From NCBI GenBank assembly GCA_964344685.1, contig CAYFOK010000001.1, positions 124,001-188,000 of the forward strand: a stretch of 64,000 nucleotides of DNA, read 5' to 3'. A program made the translations under genes and the position numbers. The notes under the pieces were generated by a model, which was given only the letters and a program-made list of their open reading frames with translations, was not told the origin of the DNA and ran no database searches. Source of the DNA: Scalindua sp964344685 (lineage in GTDB: Bacteria; Planctomycetota; Brocadiia; Brocadiales; Scalinduaceae). Positions 26,003 through 35,789 of this stretch are shown here, one piece after another. Within the stretch, counting starts at the first letter, position 1. Every line of letters begins with the position of its first letter.

Positions 26003-28486
26003 ATGACTCCAGTTCCAAAACATAATACAGTCGCGGCAGACAAAGCTGATATTGTTCCAATCCTCCTAATAGTTGGAGTGGTGTTGCTTGGATTTTACAA
26101 AATATTTTTTGGTGCCGATTTCTTTGTGCATCAGGACCAGTTTCTGACTTCCAACTTTACCTATGGCAATAGTATTGGTAACGGTTGGAGGCCTGATAAA
26201 GGTTTTGGTACATCCTTCTTCTATGGTGACACGATCACTCATGCCTGGTCCTTACTCTCTTTTTGGGAAAAAATCGTACCTTCACAGGCAATTGCCTATG
26301 TCTCTTCTGTGGTTTTCTTTGATCTCCTGGCAGGGATTGCCATGTATTATTTCCTTAGATTAGTTGCTCCGGATTTAGGTAGAACCGTTTGGCTTTTGTG
26401 TCCTCTCATAATCTTTACTTCCCATCAGGCAGGTATGCATTACTTGAGGTTTAATGCAGTATTTGTTGGTGTTCCCTTGCTCCTTATTGTTTTGTATAAA
26501 TATTATAGTCGTCCAAGGCTTCAGCACTATTTCTACTTTTCATTGGTTTTCTGGTTTATGTTTGTATTTGGCAGTGTTACCTGTGTTGCGTCATTATTAA
26601 GCATGGGGTTCTTTTTTTCAGTAATGTATTATCTTTATTATAAAGGGCCTTTAAAGGAGATGGTTGTAAAATTCTTACTACTGTTTTCCCTGGGATCTTT
26701 CATGGCTGTTATGCTCAGTTTCTGGATGATTTATCCCAACCTGGTTGAAACTATACTGGTAGGGTATATGCGTGAGAAGCAGGTGAGCTTTCCGGATATT
26801 GTCAGTTGGGTTCCCAACATTAAGGGTTTGATAGCATATGTCTTAAATATAATTATGTTTGAGTGGCATGACCGTAATTTATTAACTGCGGCTGGCCTGC
26901 CTGCCATAGATTTCTCATATAATGTTGTTGCCATATTTCCTCTTCTTCTTATCTTCTTTTTTTTCAGGCGTTCGAATTCCTTCTGGGAGTTCTCTATGAA
27001 AGGATTGGTCTCAATATTCTTGATTCACGCTGTTTTAGTGAATATTCCTATATATAACGCGCTTTATAGAGTTATTTATGACAAGAGTAAGACTTTAATT
27101 AATGTTTATGACTTTTCTGTATTGTTTGTTGCTCAAATCGCTTTAATTACAGTCTTTATTTCTGAAATTAAGAGAACTGATTTAAAGATCTGTTATTTCT
27201 GGGGACGGTTTTTTGAGAAAGGGATTGCATCCTTGTTGCTGATATTTTATACCGGATTAGCAGTTTTTTGTCTTTTTTCATTCATCATGCCGAGTATCCT
27301 GCCGTCTTCTTTAAAGTTTATTATTGAAATATTAAGTCCTGATAAAATAGGGTCTCGTCCAAAGGAACTTCTTGCGTTTATTTCATTTTATGGATTGCAC
27401 GGTCTGCAGAATTCAATGCATTGGTACTCACTGGTGTATTTTCTAATAAGTGCTGTCTTTATGTTGCTTTTCTTGAGAACTAAATGGCTTTCCGGAATTG
27501 TTGGAAGACCAAAGTTATTTGCATCTCTTTTACTCATTTCTGCTATAACAATGTCGTGGACAGTTTTTCCGTTAAATACTAAGAAATTAGTTTGGGAAGA
27601 AGTATCTTCATCTTTACCTGAATTCAGTCCTACCGACAGGTTTTATTATACGGGGGGTAATATAGGGCCGGCAATGGATATTGCTACTTACAAACAAAAG
27701 CGGGAGGTGATTGAAGAAGGGCCATTAAAACGCATTAATTTCCGATATGGTTATGAAGAGTCTCCGGGTTTGAAGCTTCATGGACATAAGTCATTTACTC
27801 AGAAAGGTGTTGATAAGTATGTATACCATATTTTCAGTGAGGAAGAGGAAAAGCAGCTGGTCCATCTCCGACATGTTACGCGGGGTCCGGTAATATTTTC
27901 AGAGTTACTGGATATGGGTGCTGTATCCTACTATTATTCCGGATCTGAGCTTCAAGATGTACCGGAGTATTTGTCACTCTGTTTTAAATCTGAATGGCTA
28001 TACATCTATAAGAATCTCAATGCCTGGCCATATTATTATCTGGCAGATCGTTTGGAAGTCAAGGACGAAGAGAAGCACTTGAAGGAAGTAAAACGTGGGA
28101 CAGCTTATCTGGCAAAGGGAGATTTTTTTCAATTGCCAGAGAGCACGGGTTCGACCAATATTAGAATGAAGGATTTCTCCTTCGGGCGAATGGTTTTTGA
28201 TTATAATGGAAAAGAAGATGGATTCCTGGTGGTTGCTGATGCATGGCACCCTTTCTGGAAGGCCTATGCCGGGGATAAAAATCTGCCGGTTGTTAAGGCT
28301 AACGAAATTTTCAAAGGTGTAAGATTGCCAAAAGGAGAATATACTCTTACCATGGAATTTGATACATCTCCGTATTTCCCCGGAGTATATATTGCCATAA
28401 TTTTCTGGATCTTGTTTTTGTCTGCATGGATTTGGGTGTACTTTAGAAGCAGGCATGAAAGTCTGGTGAACGTAGATGTTCCTTAG
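26003..28486 (+). CDS. YfhO-like large membrane protein (GT-C type)
   Basis: An 827-residue polytopic membrane protein. About a dozen hydrophobic helices fill residues 18-530 (the first is VPILLIVGVVLLGFYKIFF). A large extramembrane domain follows (about 535-790), and one helix lies near the C-terminus (about 793-815). This is the layout of the YfhO family, whose characterised member acts in glycosylation of lipoteichoic acid from a lipid-linked sugar. N-terminal HQDQF may be the GT-C acidic site. It probably transfers a polyprenyl-phosphate-linked sugar outside the membrane; the GT2 half of the 23070 protein could provide the donor. Family membership is judged from topology and weak motifs. 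Confidence 0.7.
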   Translation: MTPVPKHNTVAADKADIVPILLIVGVVLLGFYKIFFGADFFVHQDQFLTSNFTYGNSIGNGWRPDKGFGTSFFYGDTITHAWSLLSFWEKIVPSQAIAYVSSVVFFDLLAGIAMYYFLRLVAPDLGRTVWLLCPLIIFTSHQAGMHYLRFNAVFVGVPLLLIVLYKYYSRPRLQHYFYFSLVFWFMFVFGSVTCVASLLSMGFFFSVMYYLYYKGPLKEMVVKFLLLFSLGSFMAVMLSFWMIYPNLVETILVGYMREKQVSFPDIVSWVPNIKGLIAYVLNIIMFEWHDRNLLTAAGLPAIDFSYNVVAIFPLLLIFFFFRRSNSFWEFSMKGLVSIFLIHAVLVNIPIYNALYRVIYDKSKTLINVYDFSVLFVAQIALITVFISEIKRTDLKICYFWGRFFEKGIASLLLIFYTGLAVFCLFSFIMPSILPSSLKFIIEILSPDKIGSRPKELLAFISFYGLHGLQNSMHWYSLVYFLISAVFMLLFLRTKWLSGIVGRPKLFASLLLISAITMSWTVFPLNTKKLVWEEVSSSLPEFSPTDRFYYTGGNIGPAMDIATYKQKREVIEEGPLKRINFRYGYEESPGLKLHGHKSFTQKGVDKYVYHIFSEEEEKQLVHLRHVTRGPVIFSELLDMGAVSYYYSGSELQDVPEYLSLCFKSEWLYIYKNLNAWPYYYLADRLEVKDEEKHLKEVKRGTAYLAKGDFFQLPESTGSTNIRMKDFSFGRMVFDYNGKEDGFLVVADAWHPFWKAYAGDKNLPVVKANEIFKGVRLPKGEYTLTMEFDTSPYFPGVYIAIIFWILFLSAWIWVYFRSRHESLVNVDVP

Positions 28487-28541
28487 ATGGGCTCAGGTAA
28501 CTGCTTAGTGTTTTCCGTTCATTTCAAACAATTATAAGTAA

Positions 28542-29252
28542 GTGGAGACAAAAATACTTAAGGAAGTCTTAAAAAGAATCTTTTTGCCCAAATCTCCTGA
28601 TGAACGATCATTCCTGGAGCAGCATCTTTCTGATTTTGCAAAAAAGAATAGTAACAAGTTGATATTAGATGTTGGAGCTGGAGAGTGCCAATATGCTTAT
28701 CTCTTTACCGAAAGAAATAAATACGAAACATGTGACCTGAAAGACAGCTTTCATACCGGTATTGAGTATGACATTGTCTCCAGTGTCTATGAAATCCCGA
28801 GGGAAGATTCGTCTTACAATATTGTATTAATGCTTCAAGTCCTCGAACATATAGAGGAACCTGTCAGGGCATTAAAAGAGATAAATCGAATCCTGAAGGA
28901 AGATGGTGTACTGTTTTTGTCTGTTCCACAGGCAGCAGGAGATCATTTTGAACCTTATCATTACTTTAATTATACTCAATATGGTTTGAATTCCGTTTTG
29001 AAGCGGGCAGGATTCGAGGTCATGAGTATGGATCGACTTGAGGGTATGTTTGTTTATGTTGGAAACAGGATTCAGAAACTTGGATCTATCATTTATTATC
29101 AGAATCATGATAAGAATTGTCTGTGTAAAATGTTTTGCCTTTTGTTTATGTCTATCTGCTTCTGGGCAGGATTTGTACTTTCCAGACTGAATCCTCTTGA
29201 TAAACAAAAACACTACTGTGTCGGCATAATTGCCGTTTGCAGAAAAAAATGA
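28542..29252 (+). CDS. Class I SAM-dependent methyltransferase with C-terminal hydrophobic segment
   Basis: A 236-residue methyltransferase with motif I LILDVGAGECQ (40-50), VLMLQVLEHIEEP (about 92-104) and VLFLSVPQ. Residues about 193-213 (MFCLLFMSICFWAGFVLSRL) are hydrophobic and could anchor the protein to the membrane, suggesting a lipid-linked sugar as substrate. The start is GTG 28542. It lies 55 bases after the YfhO-like gene. Confidence 0.82.
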   Translation: METKILKEVLKRIFLPKSPDERSFLEQHLSDFAKKNSNKLILDVGAGECQYAYLFTERNKYETCDLKDSFHTGIEYDIVSSVYEIPREDSSYNIVLMLQVLEHIEEPVRALKEINRILKEDGVLFLSVPQAAGDHFEPYHYFNYTQYGLNSVLKRAGFEVMSMDRLEGMFVYVGNRIQKLGSIIYYQNHDKNCLCKMFCLLFMSICFWAGFVLSRLNPLDKQKHYCVGIIAVCRKK

Positions 29253-29299
29253 AGATGTTAACTTCATATTCTGTACCTATATTACCTGCGAGCTAGATC

Positions 29300-31240
29300 T
29301 TGTCTAAAAGTTTGGCTATATTTGAATACGAAGATGAGGTTGAATCATTTGTTTCTCAGCATGGGATTGAATCTATTAAAGGAAAAAATGTGAATGTTCT
29401 TGCTGTCCAGCCCGGCGTTCAGGCATATCTTAAAAGAAAAAAAATTCCTTTCTTGAACACAGTTGGTTTCTTCAGTACTAAGTCTCATGAAAACTTGATA
29501 CTGAAAACTGCTGAAATAATTAAACCCTTCAGGGATATTGTAAGTATAGAGGATGATCTGGGTGTAAAGGAGGGATACAATAATACATTTATATTCTACT
29601 TAAGGCATTATTCAATACTATATATATTGTGGTTGATAGAGATTATAGATAATGCTATTGAACAGTTGAAGCCTGAGAAGTTGATTTCGATTAAGATGGA
29701 ATACACTTTTGACATTATGAATCATATCCCAAGAAATGAAAGGCATACAGGTATAATCGTTGAAAAGATTGCACAACAGAAGGGGCTGCCGGCTGAACTA
29801 TCAACAGGGAGAACTAGACAGACTAATCAGATAACGAAAAATGTGAAGACATCATTATCGGAAATACTGAGGATATCTGCTTTTCTGGCTATTATGGTTT
29901 TCTTTGGTTATAAATCAAGAAATAAAGAGTATATTTTGTACTCTTCTAATTCTTATAACCTTGGGAAGGTAATTAGATCATTTATCAGTAAATTCAGCAG
30001 GCATATGTATGTGAGTTTATATAGTAACCATAAATCGATGGACTTGAGAAAGATGATTTTCGGTGATCGGTATTTGAGCATATTATCCTGTCTGCCTGCG
30101 CTATTACCGGGTAAAAAGAGAAGTGTTTTTTTGAAAGAAATAAATACAACTATAATCAGGCTAAAGGAATTTTTTTCAAAAAACAGACAAATATTAAGAT
30201 ATAAAGGAATAGATTTCCAAGAGTTGGTAATTTTGAAGATTAAAGAGAGTATGAACCCATTTCTGCTTACGCTGTATGGACAGACTTATTACTTAAACAA
30301 ATTCCTGAAAAATAGAAACCCTGCATTAGTTTTGTCACAGATGGCAAGAGGGCTCTTTTACAACCTTGGCGAACTTGCCAGTTTTCATAATATCCCTTCT
30401 GTATTGATATCACACGGTTCCCATGTACCTGCTTCAAACAGATATGCAGATCTGGAGTGGGGGGAGCACAGTTTAGGATTGATGAAAATACATTACAAAT
30501 ATTTAGCCATACAGTCCCCATGGGCGTTGCGTTATTTAAAAAATAAACCCTCAAATAGCATTCCAATAATAACAGGCCCATTGCTCTTTACAAAGACAAG
30601 GAGGGATAAGGATTATAAGCTGAGAATCAAAAAGATGATTGTTCCGCAATATCATGAAAAAGTTATAATTCTTCATGCTGGTACTCCGAAACCAGCTCAG
30701 AGTTTAAGGCCAGTTGTGTATGAGACAATTGATGAATACATAGAAAATATTAACTCTTTGATAAAGGCTGTTGATAAGCTTAAAGAAGCGCATTTAATAG
30801 TGAGGTTCAGGCCTTCTGATTACTTAAAGCTAGACGATTTCCTGGAATTATTGATTGAATCTGACTGTTTCAGTGTTCATTCAAAAGGCACTTTCGAAGA
30901 TTATTTAACTATCTCAGATCTGCTTGTAAGCTATTCATCTACTACTATAGAAGAGGCACTCCAGAATATGGTACCCGTTCTTCTGTATGATAGTCAGGGA
31001 AAGTATTGTCACATTAAAGATGCTCAAGTGCTTGATCCTTCTTTAAACGTAAATGTTGACTCCTGCTATTTTATAGACTCTGATAAGAAACTTGAGTGGG
31101 GACTTAATTGGTTGGTTGAAAACCATCTCAAGGACGATAATGTATCTGCGTCGATGTGGAAAAGACATAACTTTTGTGATGGAGAGACTGTAGATTTACC
31201 ATCATTTTTTGGTGACTTGTTAAAGGATAAAGCAAGTTGA
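29300..31240 (+). CDS. Large GT-B/capsule-type surface carbohydrate protein
   Basis: A 646-residue protein with no clear named domain in its first half. The second half has motifs shared with CDP-glycerol transferases and capsule transferases: SVLISHGSHVPAS (about 368-380), HLIVRFRPSDY (about 496-507) and DLLVSYSSTTIEEALQNMVP (about 536-555). One hydrophobic stretch near 190-210 may contact the membrane. The start is TTG 29300. It is a distant relative in design of the proteins at 14217, 15921 and 42520. A role as glycosyltransferase or polymer transferase is inferred. Confidence 0.6.
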   Translation: MSKSLAIFEYEDEVESFVSQHGIESIKGKNVNVLAVQPGVQAYLKRKKIPFLNTVGFFSTKSHENLILKTAEIIKPFRDIVSIEDDLGVKEGYNNTFIFYLRHYSILYILWLIEIIDNAIEQLKPEKLISIKMEYTFDIMNHIPRNERHTGIIVEKIAQQKGLPAELSTGRTRQTNQITKNVKTSLSEILRISAFLAIMVFFGYKSRNKEYILYSSNSYNLGKVIRSFISKFSRHMYVSLYSNHKSMDLRKMIFGDRYLSILSCLPALLPGKKRSVFLKEINTTIIRLKEFFSKNRQILRYKGIDFQELVILKIKESMNPFLLTLYGQTYYLNKFLKNRNPALVLSQMARGLFYNLGELASFHNIPSVLISHGSHVPASNRYADLEWGEHSLGLMKIHYKYLAIQSPWALRYLKNKPSNSIPIITGPLLFTKTRRDKDYKLRIKKMIVPQYHEKVIILHAGTPKPAQSLRPVVYETIDEYIENINSLIKAVDKLKEAHLIVRFRPSDYLKLDDFLELLIESDCFSVHSKGTFEDYLTISDLLVSYSSTTIEEALQNMVPVLLYDSQGKYCHIKDAQVLDPSLNVNVDSCYFIDSDKKLEWGLNWLVENHLKDDNVSASMWKRHNFCDGETVDLPSFFGDLLKDKAS

Positions 31241-31243
31241 AAT

Positions 31244-32461
31244 ATGTATATGGGGACTAATCTATTGAATATTCTTGTAATAGGCGCAGGCATGTATGTA
31301 TGTGGAAGAGGTACTGATGGATATGGTACTATTCTGCCCGCTATCTATGAATGGGCACGCTGTGGATGTCTGGGAGAGATATATATTGCGGGGACAAGCT
31401 TTAAGGGAATATCCGAAGTAAAGGGAAAGATAGAAAAACTTAATAGCTTGTTTGGTTTTGACATTGTCCCGAAGTATTTTCCGGAGTCAGATACGTGTGA
31501 TCCTGATGCATATAAGGCTGCTATAGAGGGGATTCCAGGGCCAGCCTGTGCAATAGTAGTAGTTCCTGATAATCTGCACCGGAAAATAGCCGGTGATACA
31601 GTTGATAATAACATCCATTCCCTCGTTGTAAAACCTCTTGCGCCTACTGTACAGGAGGTTGTCGAGCTCATTGAACTGCAGGAGAAACGTGAGGTCTATT
31701 GTGCAGTAGAGTTCCATAAGAGACTGGATCGCTCCAATTTGAAGCTGAGGGATACAGTTGTAAGTGGAAAGATCGGTGACCCTCTCTATTTTGTTGTAGA
31801 GTACAGCCAACGAAAGAGTATACCGGAGGAAAAGTTTAAAAGTTGGATAGAGAGTACTAATATTTTTCAATATCTTGGTATACACTACGTGGACATTATC
31901 TATTTTGTGACTGGAGCTACTCCCAGGAGGGTAATGGCAGTAGGGCAGAAAAATTACCTTGCTTCCAGGGGTATTGATAATTATGACTCTATACAGGTAG
32001 TTGTTGAGTGGGAGATGCCGTCAGGCGTACTGTTTTCTTCTGTGTTCATTACTAACTGGATAGATCCGGAAAGTTCATCGGCAATGTCTAATCAGAGAAT
32101 AAAGGTTATTGGAACAAAGGGACGCTATGAAGCAGACCAGAAAAATCGTGGAATATGCGTGACAAGAGATAACGAAGGAGTAGAAGAGCCTAATCCGGAT
32201 TTCTGCTCAATGTATGGATCTCGCAAAGGTGATATATCATTCCAGGGTTATGGTATTGACAGCATTACCGGGTTCCTTAAAGATGTTGCTATGATAGAAA
32301 GTGGACAGTTAAAAGTGGAGGACCTGGACGGCAAAAGAGCTACTTTCAAGGAGTCTATTGTCCCAACCGTAATCACTGAAGCCGTAAACAGGAGCATTGT
32401 AGAAAACAGCAGATGGATAAATACAATGTTTGAGGATGGCAGATTTACAGGTTATGAATAA
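31244..32461 (+). CDS. Gfo/Idh/MocA-type oxidoreductase with altered catalytic motif
   Basis: The 405 residues show a Rossmann opening NILVIGAGMYVCGRG (about 9-23) and a C-terminal oxidoreductase domain (IHYVDIIYFVTGA, about 211-224). Where the family has EKP the sequence has VVKPLAPT (128-135), so the lysine is kept but the preceding Glu is Val. The start may be ATG 31244 or ATG 31250; both are a few bases after the previous stop. It is followed by an Ldh2-type dehydrogenase, and related pairs occur in nonulosonic acid and flagellin glycan loci. The product is not known. Confidence 0.8.
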   Translation: MYMGTNLLNILVIGAGMYVCGRGTDGYGTILPAIYEWARCGCLGEIYIAGTSFKGISEVKGKIEKLNSLFGFDIVPKYFPESDTCDPDAYKAAIEGIPGPACAIVVVPDNLHRKIAGDTVDNNIHSLVVKPLAPTVQEVVELIELQEKREVYCAVEFHKRLDRSNLKLRDTVVSGKIGDPLYFVVEYSQRKSIPEEKFKSWIESTNIFQYLGIHYVDIIYFVTGATPRRVMAVGQKNYLASRGIDNYDSIQVVVEWEMPSGVLFSSVFITNWIDPESSSAMSNQRIKVIGTKGRYEADQKNRGICVTRDNEGVEEPNPDFCSMYGSRKGDISFQGYGIDSITGFLKDVAMIESGQLKVEDLDGKRATFKESIVPTVITEAVNRSIVENSRWINTMFEDGRFTGYE

Positions 32462-32463
32462 AG

Positions 32464-32491
32464 TTTCCTGCCTGACATTGGAGGCGGGAAA
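32464..32491 (+). terminator. Strong hairpin between Gfo/Idh and Ldh2 genes
   Basis: A 10-bp stem with one G-T pair, TTTCCTGCCT (32464-32473) / AGGCGGGAAA (32482-32491), has an 8-base loop and begins three bases after the stop of the oxidoreductase gene. The following bases are TTAATCGTA, not a T-run, so termination would be partial at best. It could also be a processing or stability element. The next gene has a good Shine-Dalgarno AAGGGG ahead of ATG 32543. Confidence 0.45.
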
Positions 32492-32542
32492 TTAATCGTA
32501 TAAATCGTTTATAGCATAATCAGTAGTCAGAAGGGGTATACA

Positions 32543-33604
32543 ATGGGAAAGACAGAACAGGATTTTACTTTATTGGATGCGGGGCACATAACAGCATACA
32601 TTAATAAGATTCTAGGACAAGCCGGTGTTCGAGAGGATGTATCATGCCATGTCTCAGAAGGCCTTGTTCAGGCATCACTGAGGGGTATAGATTCTCACGG
32701 TATTCGGCTTTTGCCCCATTATTTAAAGGGGGTAGAGGGTGGCAGAATTAATCCTGAACCGGATTATAAATTTGTAAAGACTTCAGCCTCAACGGGAAAA
32801 CTGGATGGCGACCATACCTTTGGCCATGCAGCGGGAGTAGAAGGTATGAATAAGGCTATAGAACTGGCAGCAGAAGCGGGGACCGGAAATGTTGCTGTAT
32901 ACAACTCCAGCCACTTTGGGGCAGCAGCCTTTTTCGCCCTTTTAGCGGCAGAGCGTGACATGATAGGAATGTGCTTTACAAATGCCACTCCTCATGTTTT
33001 GACAACCGGCAGCAATCGGGCATTCTTTGGTAATAATCCTGTCTGCTTTGTGGCACCTTGTGATGGAGAGGAACCGTTTTGTCTTGACATGGCCACTAGT
33101 GCAATAACCTTTAACAGGGTAATGCAGCACAAGGAGAGTAATACTCCGATTCCGACTGATTCGGTTGCCGATGCAGATGGGAATCCAACCACCGATCCTG
33201 ATAAGGCAAAATACTTACTTCCAATTGGTGATTACAAAGGCTATGGCCTGAGCATGATGGTAGATGTTTTCTGCAGTTTGCTGTCTGGAATGCCTTGCGG
33301 CATAGATGTCAGTGAAATGTATTCCGGCAAAATGTCTAAGCGGAGGCATCTGGGACATTTCTTTATTGCTATGCGCATCGATTGTTTTGAGGATATTTCG
33401 GTGTTTAAGCGGAGGCTGGCCGATATGATGAAGGCATTGAGGTCGGAGCCGAGGAGGGACAAGGATGTTCCTGTTCAGGTACCTGGTGATCCAGAAAAGA
33501 ATATTGCAGAGATCAGAACAAAAGAAGGAATTCCGGTTACCAGGCAGCTTCTGGACAGCTTTGTTCAATTAGGAAAAAATTATAAAGTAGATTTTGATTT
33601 ATAA
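32543..33604 (+). CDS. Ldh2/MDH2-family NAD(P)-dependent oxidoreductase
   Basis: A 353-residue member of the malate/L-lactate/ureidoglycolate dehydrogenase (type 2) family. It has SLRGIDSHGIRLLPHYL (about 49-65), with the family His, the AVYNSSHFGAAAFFAL segment (about 118-133) and PIGDYKGYGLSMMVD (about 226-240). Members reduce 2-oxo acids to 2-hydroxy acids with a non-Rossmann fold. In this locus the substrate is probably a small 2-keto or 2-hydroxy acid feeding the aldolases at 37387 and 38160, or an acyl substituent; that is inference. Confidence 0.87.
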   Translation: MGKTEQDFTLLDAGHITAYINKILGQAGVREDVSCHVSEGLVQASLRGIDSHGIRLLPHYLKGVEGGRINPEPDYKFVKTSASTGKLDGDHTFGHAAGVEGMNKAIELAAEAGTGNVAVYNSSHFGAAAFFALLAAERDMIGMCFTNATPHVLTTGSNRAFFGNNPVCFVAPCDGEEPFCLDMATSAITFNRVMQHKESNTPIPTDSVADADGNPTTDPDKAKYLLPIGDYKGYGLSMMVDVFCSLLSGMPCGIDVSEMYSGKMSKRRHLGHFFIAMRIDCFEDISVFKRRLADMMKALRSEPRRDKDVPVQVPGDPEKNIAEIRTKEGIPVTRQLLDSFVQLGKNYKVDFDL

Positions 33605-33666
33605 CCGGTAGACAGTTGTGATGACTGCCCGGATTGCTTAAACATTAAATTTTAACGAAATATTCA

Positions 33667-34413
33667 GTGGTGAACAAAGATTTAAATATAGTCGCGATGA
33701 TTCCTGCAAGGATTGGGAGTACACGCCTTAAGATGAAGAACCTTGCACTTATCGACGGCAAACCTCTTATATACTATACTATTGAAGCTGCAAAATCCTC
33801 TGGTGTATTCAACAGGGTGATTTTGAATTCCGACAATGAAATTTTTGCTGAAATTGCAAGGCGATATGATGTTGAGTTTTACCAGAGACCGGTAGAACTT
33901 GGTTCCTCTACTACAAAGTCAGATACCGTAGTCTATGATTTCATCTCTAAACATCCGTCAGATGTACTTGCCTGGGTGAACCCGACATCTCCTTTGCAGA
34001 CGGGGCATGAGGTTAAAGAAGTCATAAACTACTTTGTTAAGGAACGGCTGGATACCCTTATAACTACAAAAAATGAGCAGGTCCACTGCGTCTATCATGA
34101 CAATCCCGTCAACTTCATAATGGAAGAGATATTTGCTCAAACTCAGGATTTAGAGCCGGTTCAGTCTTTTGTGTATTCTATAATGATGTGGCGAAGCAGG
34201 ACTTTTGTGGATGCATACGAGCAGAGTGGGCATGCACTGTTCTGTGGTAAGGTTGGTTACTATCCTGTTGGAAAAAAAACTGCACTTATTGTCAAGACCG
34301 AGGAGGATCTTTTGCTTGCTGATTATATAATGAGAGCCGAGAAGCAGTATAAAGGGCGGGAGGTTAAATATGATAAGATTGTCCATGATTTTGAAGGAGT
34401 GCAAGAAAAATGA
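33667..34413 (+). CDS. Acylneuraminate cytidylyltransferase-like protein (NeuA/PseF family)
   Basis: A 248-residue CTP:sugar-acid cytidylyltransferase. IPARIGSTRLKMKN (12-25) is the CTP-binding loop, followed by IDGKPLIYYTIEAA, and VNPTSPLQ (about 103-110) matches the family QPTSPL segment. It would form CMP-activated nonulosonic acid in the cytoplasm. Start GTG 33667 is followed by another GTG codon. It overlaps the next gene, which itself contains a cytidylyltransferase-like domain, by four bases. Which of the ulosonic acids made here it activates cannot be decided from sequence. Confidence 0.87.
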   Translation: MVNKDLNIVAMIPARIGSTRLKMKNLALIDGKPLIYYTIEAAKSSGVFNRVILNSDNEIFAEIARRYDVEFYQRPVELGSSTTKSDTVVYDFISKHPSDVLAWVNPTSPLQTGHEVKEVINYFVKERLDTLITTKNEQVHCVYHDNPVNFIMEEIFAQTQDLEPVQSFVYSIMMWRSRTFVDAYEQSGHALFCGKVGYYPVGKKTALIVKTEEDLLLADYIMRAEKQYKGREVKYDKIVHDFEGVQEK

Positions 34414-35759
34414 TTTCTATCATAATAAGAACTAAAAATGAGGAGCGGTGGATAACTCCCTGTTTAATGGGTGTTTTTAAGCAGGACTATAAGGACTTTG
34501 AGGTTATCCTGGTAGATAACGTAAGTACGGATAAGACTGTTGAAAAAGCATCACATTTCGATATTAAGAAGGTGGTGACATGTGAGGATTTCAGGCCGGG
34601 TTTAGCTCTTAATATGGGCATAAGGGAGTCTAAAGGGGAATATATAGTTTGCCTCTCAGGTCACTGCATTCCTGTTAATGACAAGTGGCTTTCAAATTTA
34701 TTGAAAAATTTTGATGACGGTGAAGTCGCAGGTGTTTACGGACGCCAGGAACCACTTGCTTTTACCCCGGACTCTGACAAAAGAGACCTCTCCATAATCT
34801 TTGGCCTGGACAAGAGAACACAAAGGAAAGATAGCTTTTTTCATAATGCGAATAGCATGTTACGCAGGAAATTATGGGAAGAAAATCCATTTGATGAAAC
34901 ATTGGCCAATATAGAAGACAGGGTATGGGCAGAGAAGGTTTTGCACGAGGGGCACAAGATAGTTTATGAACCCAGGGCAAGTGTTTATCACTATCACGGA
35001 ATATATCACCACGGAAATGAAGAGAGGTGCGCTAACATCGTCCGTATTCTTGAAACTCTTAAGCCTGAAACGAAAAACAATATTCACATCGATATTGACA
35101 AGCTGAGCATAATGGCAGTTATTCCGGTTAAAGGTGAGAATAATTTACTGGGAGACAAGCCATTGATTGGCTATTCAATTGAACAGGCATTACAATCAAA
35201 ATATATTAACAAGGTTTTAGTTTCTACCGATAATCCTGAGCTTGCAAAACTTTCTGAGGAATTAGGTGCCAGCGCCCCATTCCTGAGAGATGAATCTCTT
35301 TCAGAGGATTTTGTGGATGTTGAGAAAGTGCTCCAATATTCAATGGAAAGAATGGAAGATTTGAAAATATTTCCGGATATTATAGTATACCTGGAAATAA
35401 CATTTCCGTTCAGACCAAAACAACTGATAGACGATATGATTGTACAGCTTGTAGAAAACGGATTTGATAGTGTGTTGGCAGTGAAAAGAGAGTCACGGTC
35501 AATTTGGAGTGAGAAAGACGGTAAGATTGGAAGGATTGATAAAGGAGATATTCCTAGAAGATATAAAGAACCCAGTTTTGTTGGACTGAAAGGTCTATGT
35601 TGTGTAACGCACCCGGAATTTTTAAGAGAAGGCTCCTTATTGGGTGAAAGAATAGGTATTTATGAGGTAAATAATCCGTATTCTCCCATAGAGGTGAGAG
35701 GAGAAGAAGAGATCAGGATGGCGGAAGGATTGATCAAAAATTGGATAAAGAATGCTTAA
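34410..35759 (+). CDS. Fusion: GT2 glycosyltransferase + degenerate cytidylyltransferase-like domain
   Basis: The 449 residues combine a GT2 domain (1 to about 225) and a NeuA-like domain (about 232-449). The GT2 domain has IIIRTKNEERWI, DNVSTDKT and LSGHCIPVND at 82-91 in the place of the usual DxD. In the NeuA-like part, AVIPVKGENNLLGDKPLI (236-253) lacks the RxGSKxxxxKN loop: several residues are missing where CTP should bind. The rest (STDNPELAKLSEELGA, EITFPFRPKQLI) still follows the fold. The domain may bind CMP-sugar rather than make it. Four-base overlap with the upstream NeuA-like gene supports a joint role. Confidence 0.83.
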   Translation: MISIIIRTKNEERWITPCLMGVFKQDYKDFEVILVDNVSTDKTVEKASHFDIKKVVTCEDFRPGLALNMGIRESKGEYIVCLSGHCIPVNDKWLSNLLKNFDDGEVAGVYGRQEPLAFTPDSDKRDLSIIFGLDKRTQRKDSFFHNANSMLRRKLWEENPFDETLANIEDRVWAEKVLHEGHKIVYEPRASVYHYHGIYHHGNEERCANIVRILETLKPETKNNIHIDIDKLSIMAVIPVKGENNLLGDKPLIGYSIEQALQSKYINKVLVSTDNPELAKLSEELGASAPFLRDESLSEDFVDVEKVLQYSMERMEDLKIFPDIIVYLEITFPFRPKQLIDDMIVQLVENGFDSVLAVKRESRSIWSEKDGKIGRIDKGDIPRRYKEPSFVGLKGLCCVTHPEFLREGSLLGERIGIYEVNNPYSPIEVRGEEEIRMAEGLIKNWIKNA

Positions 35760-35789
35760 TTTATTTTGGTTTATGTTCATAGTTGATAT

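Noticed and set aside
27998..28456. 152-codon reverse-strand frame
   Set aside because: It is antisense to the C-terminal part of the YfhO-like gene, with no domain or promoter.
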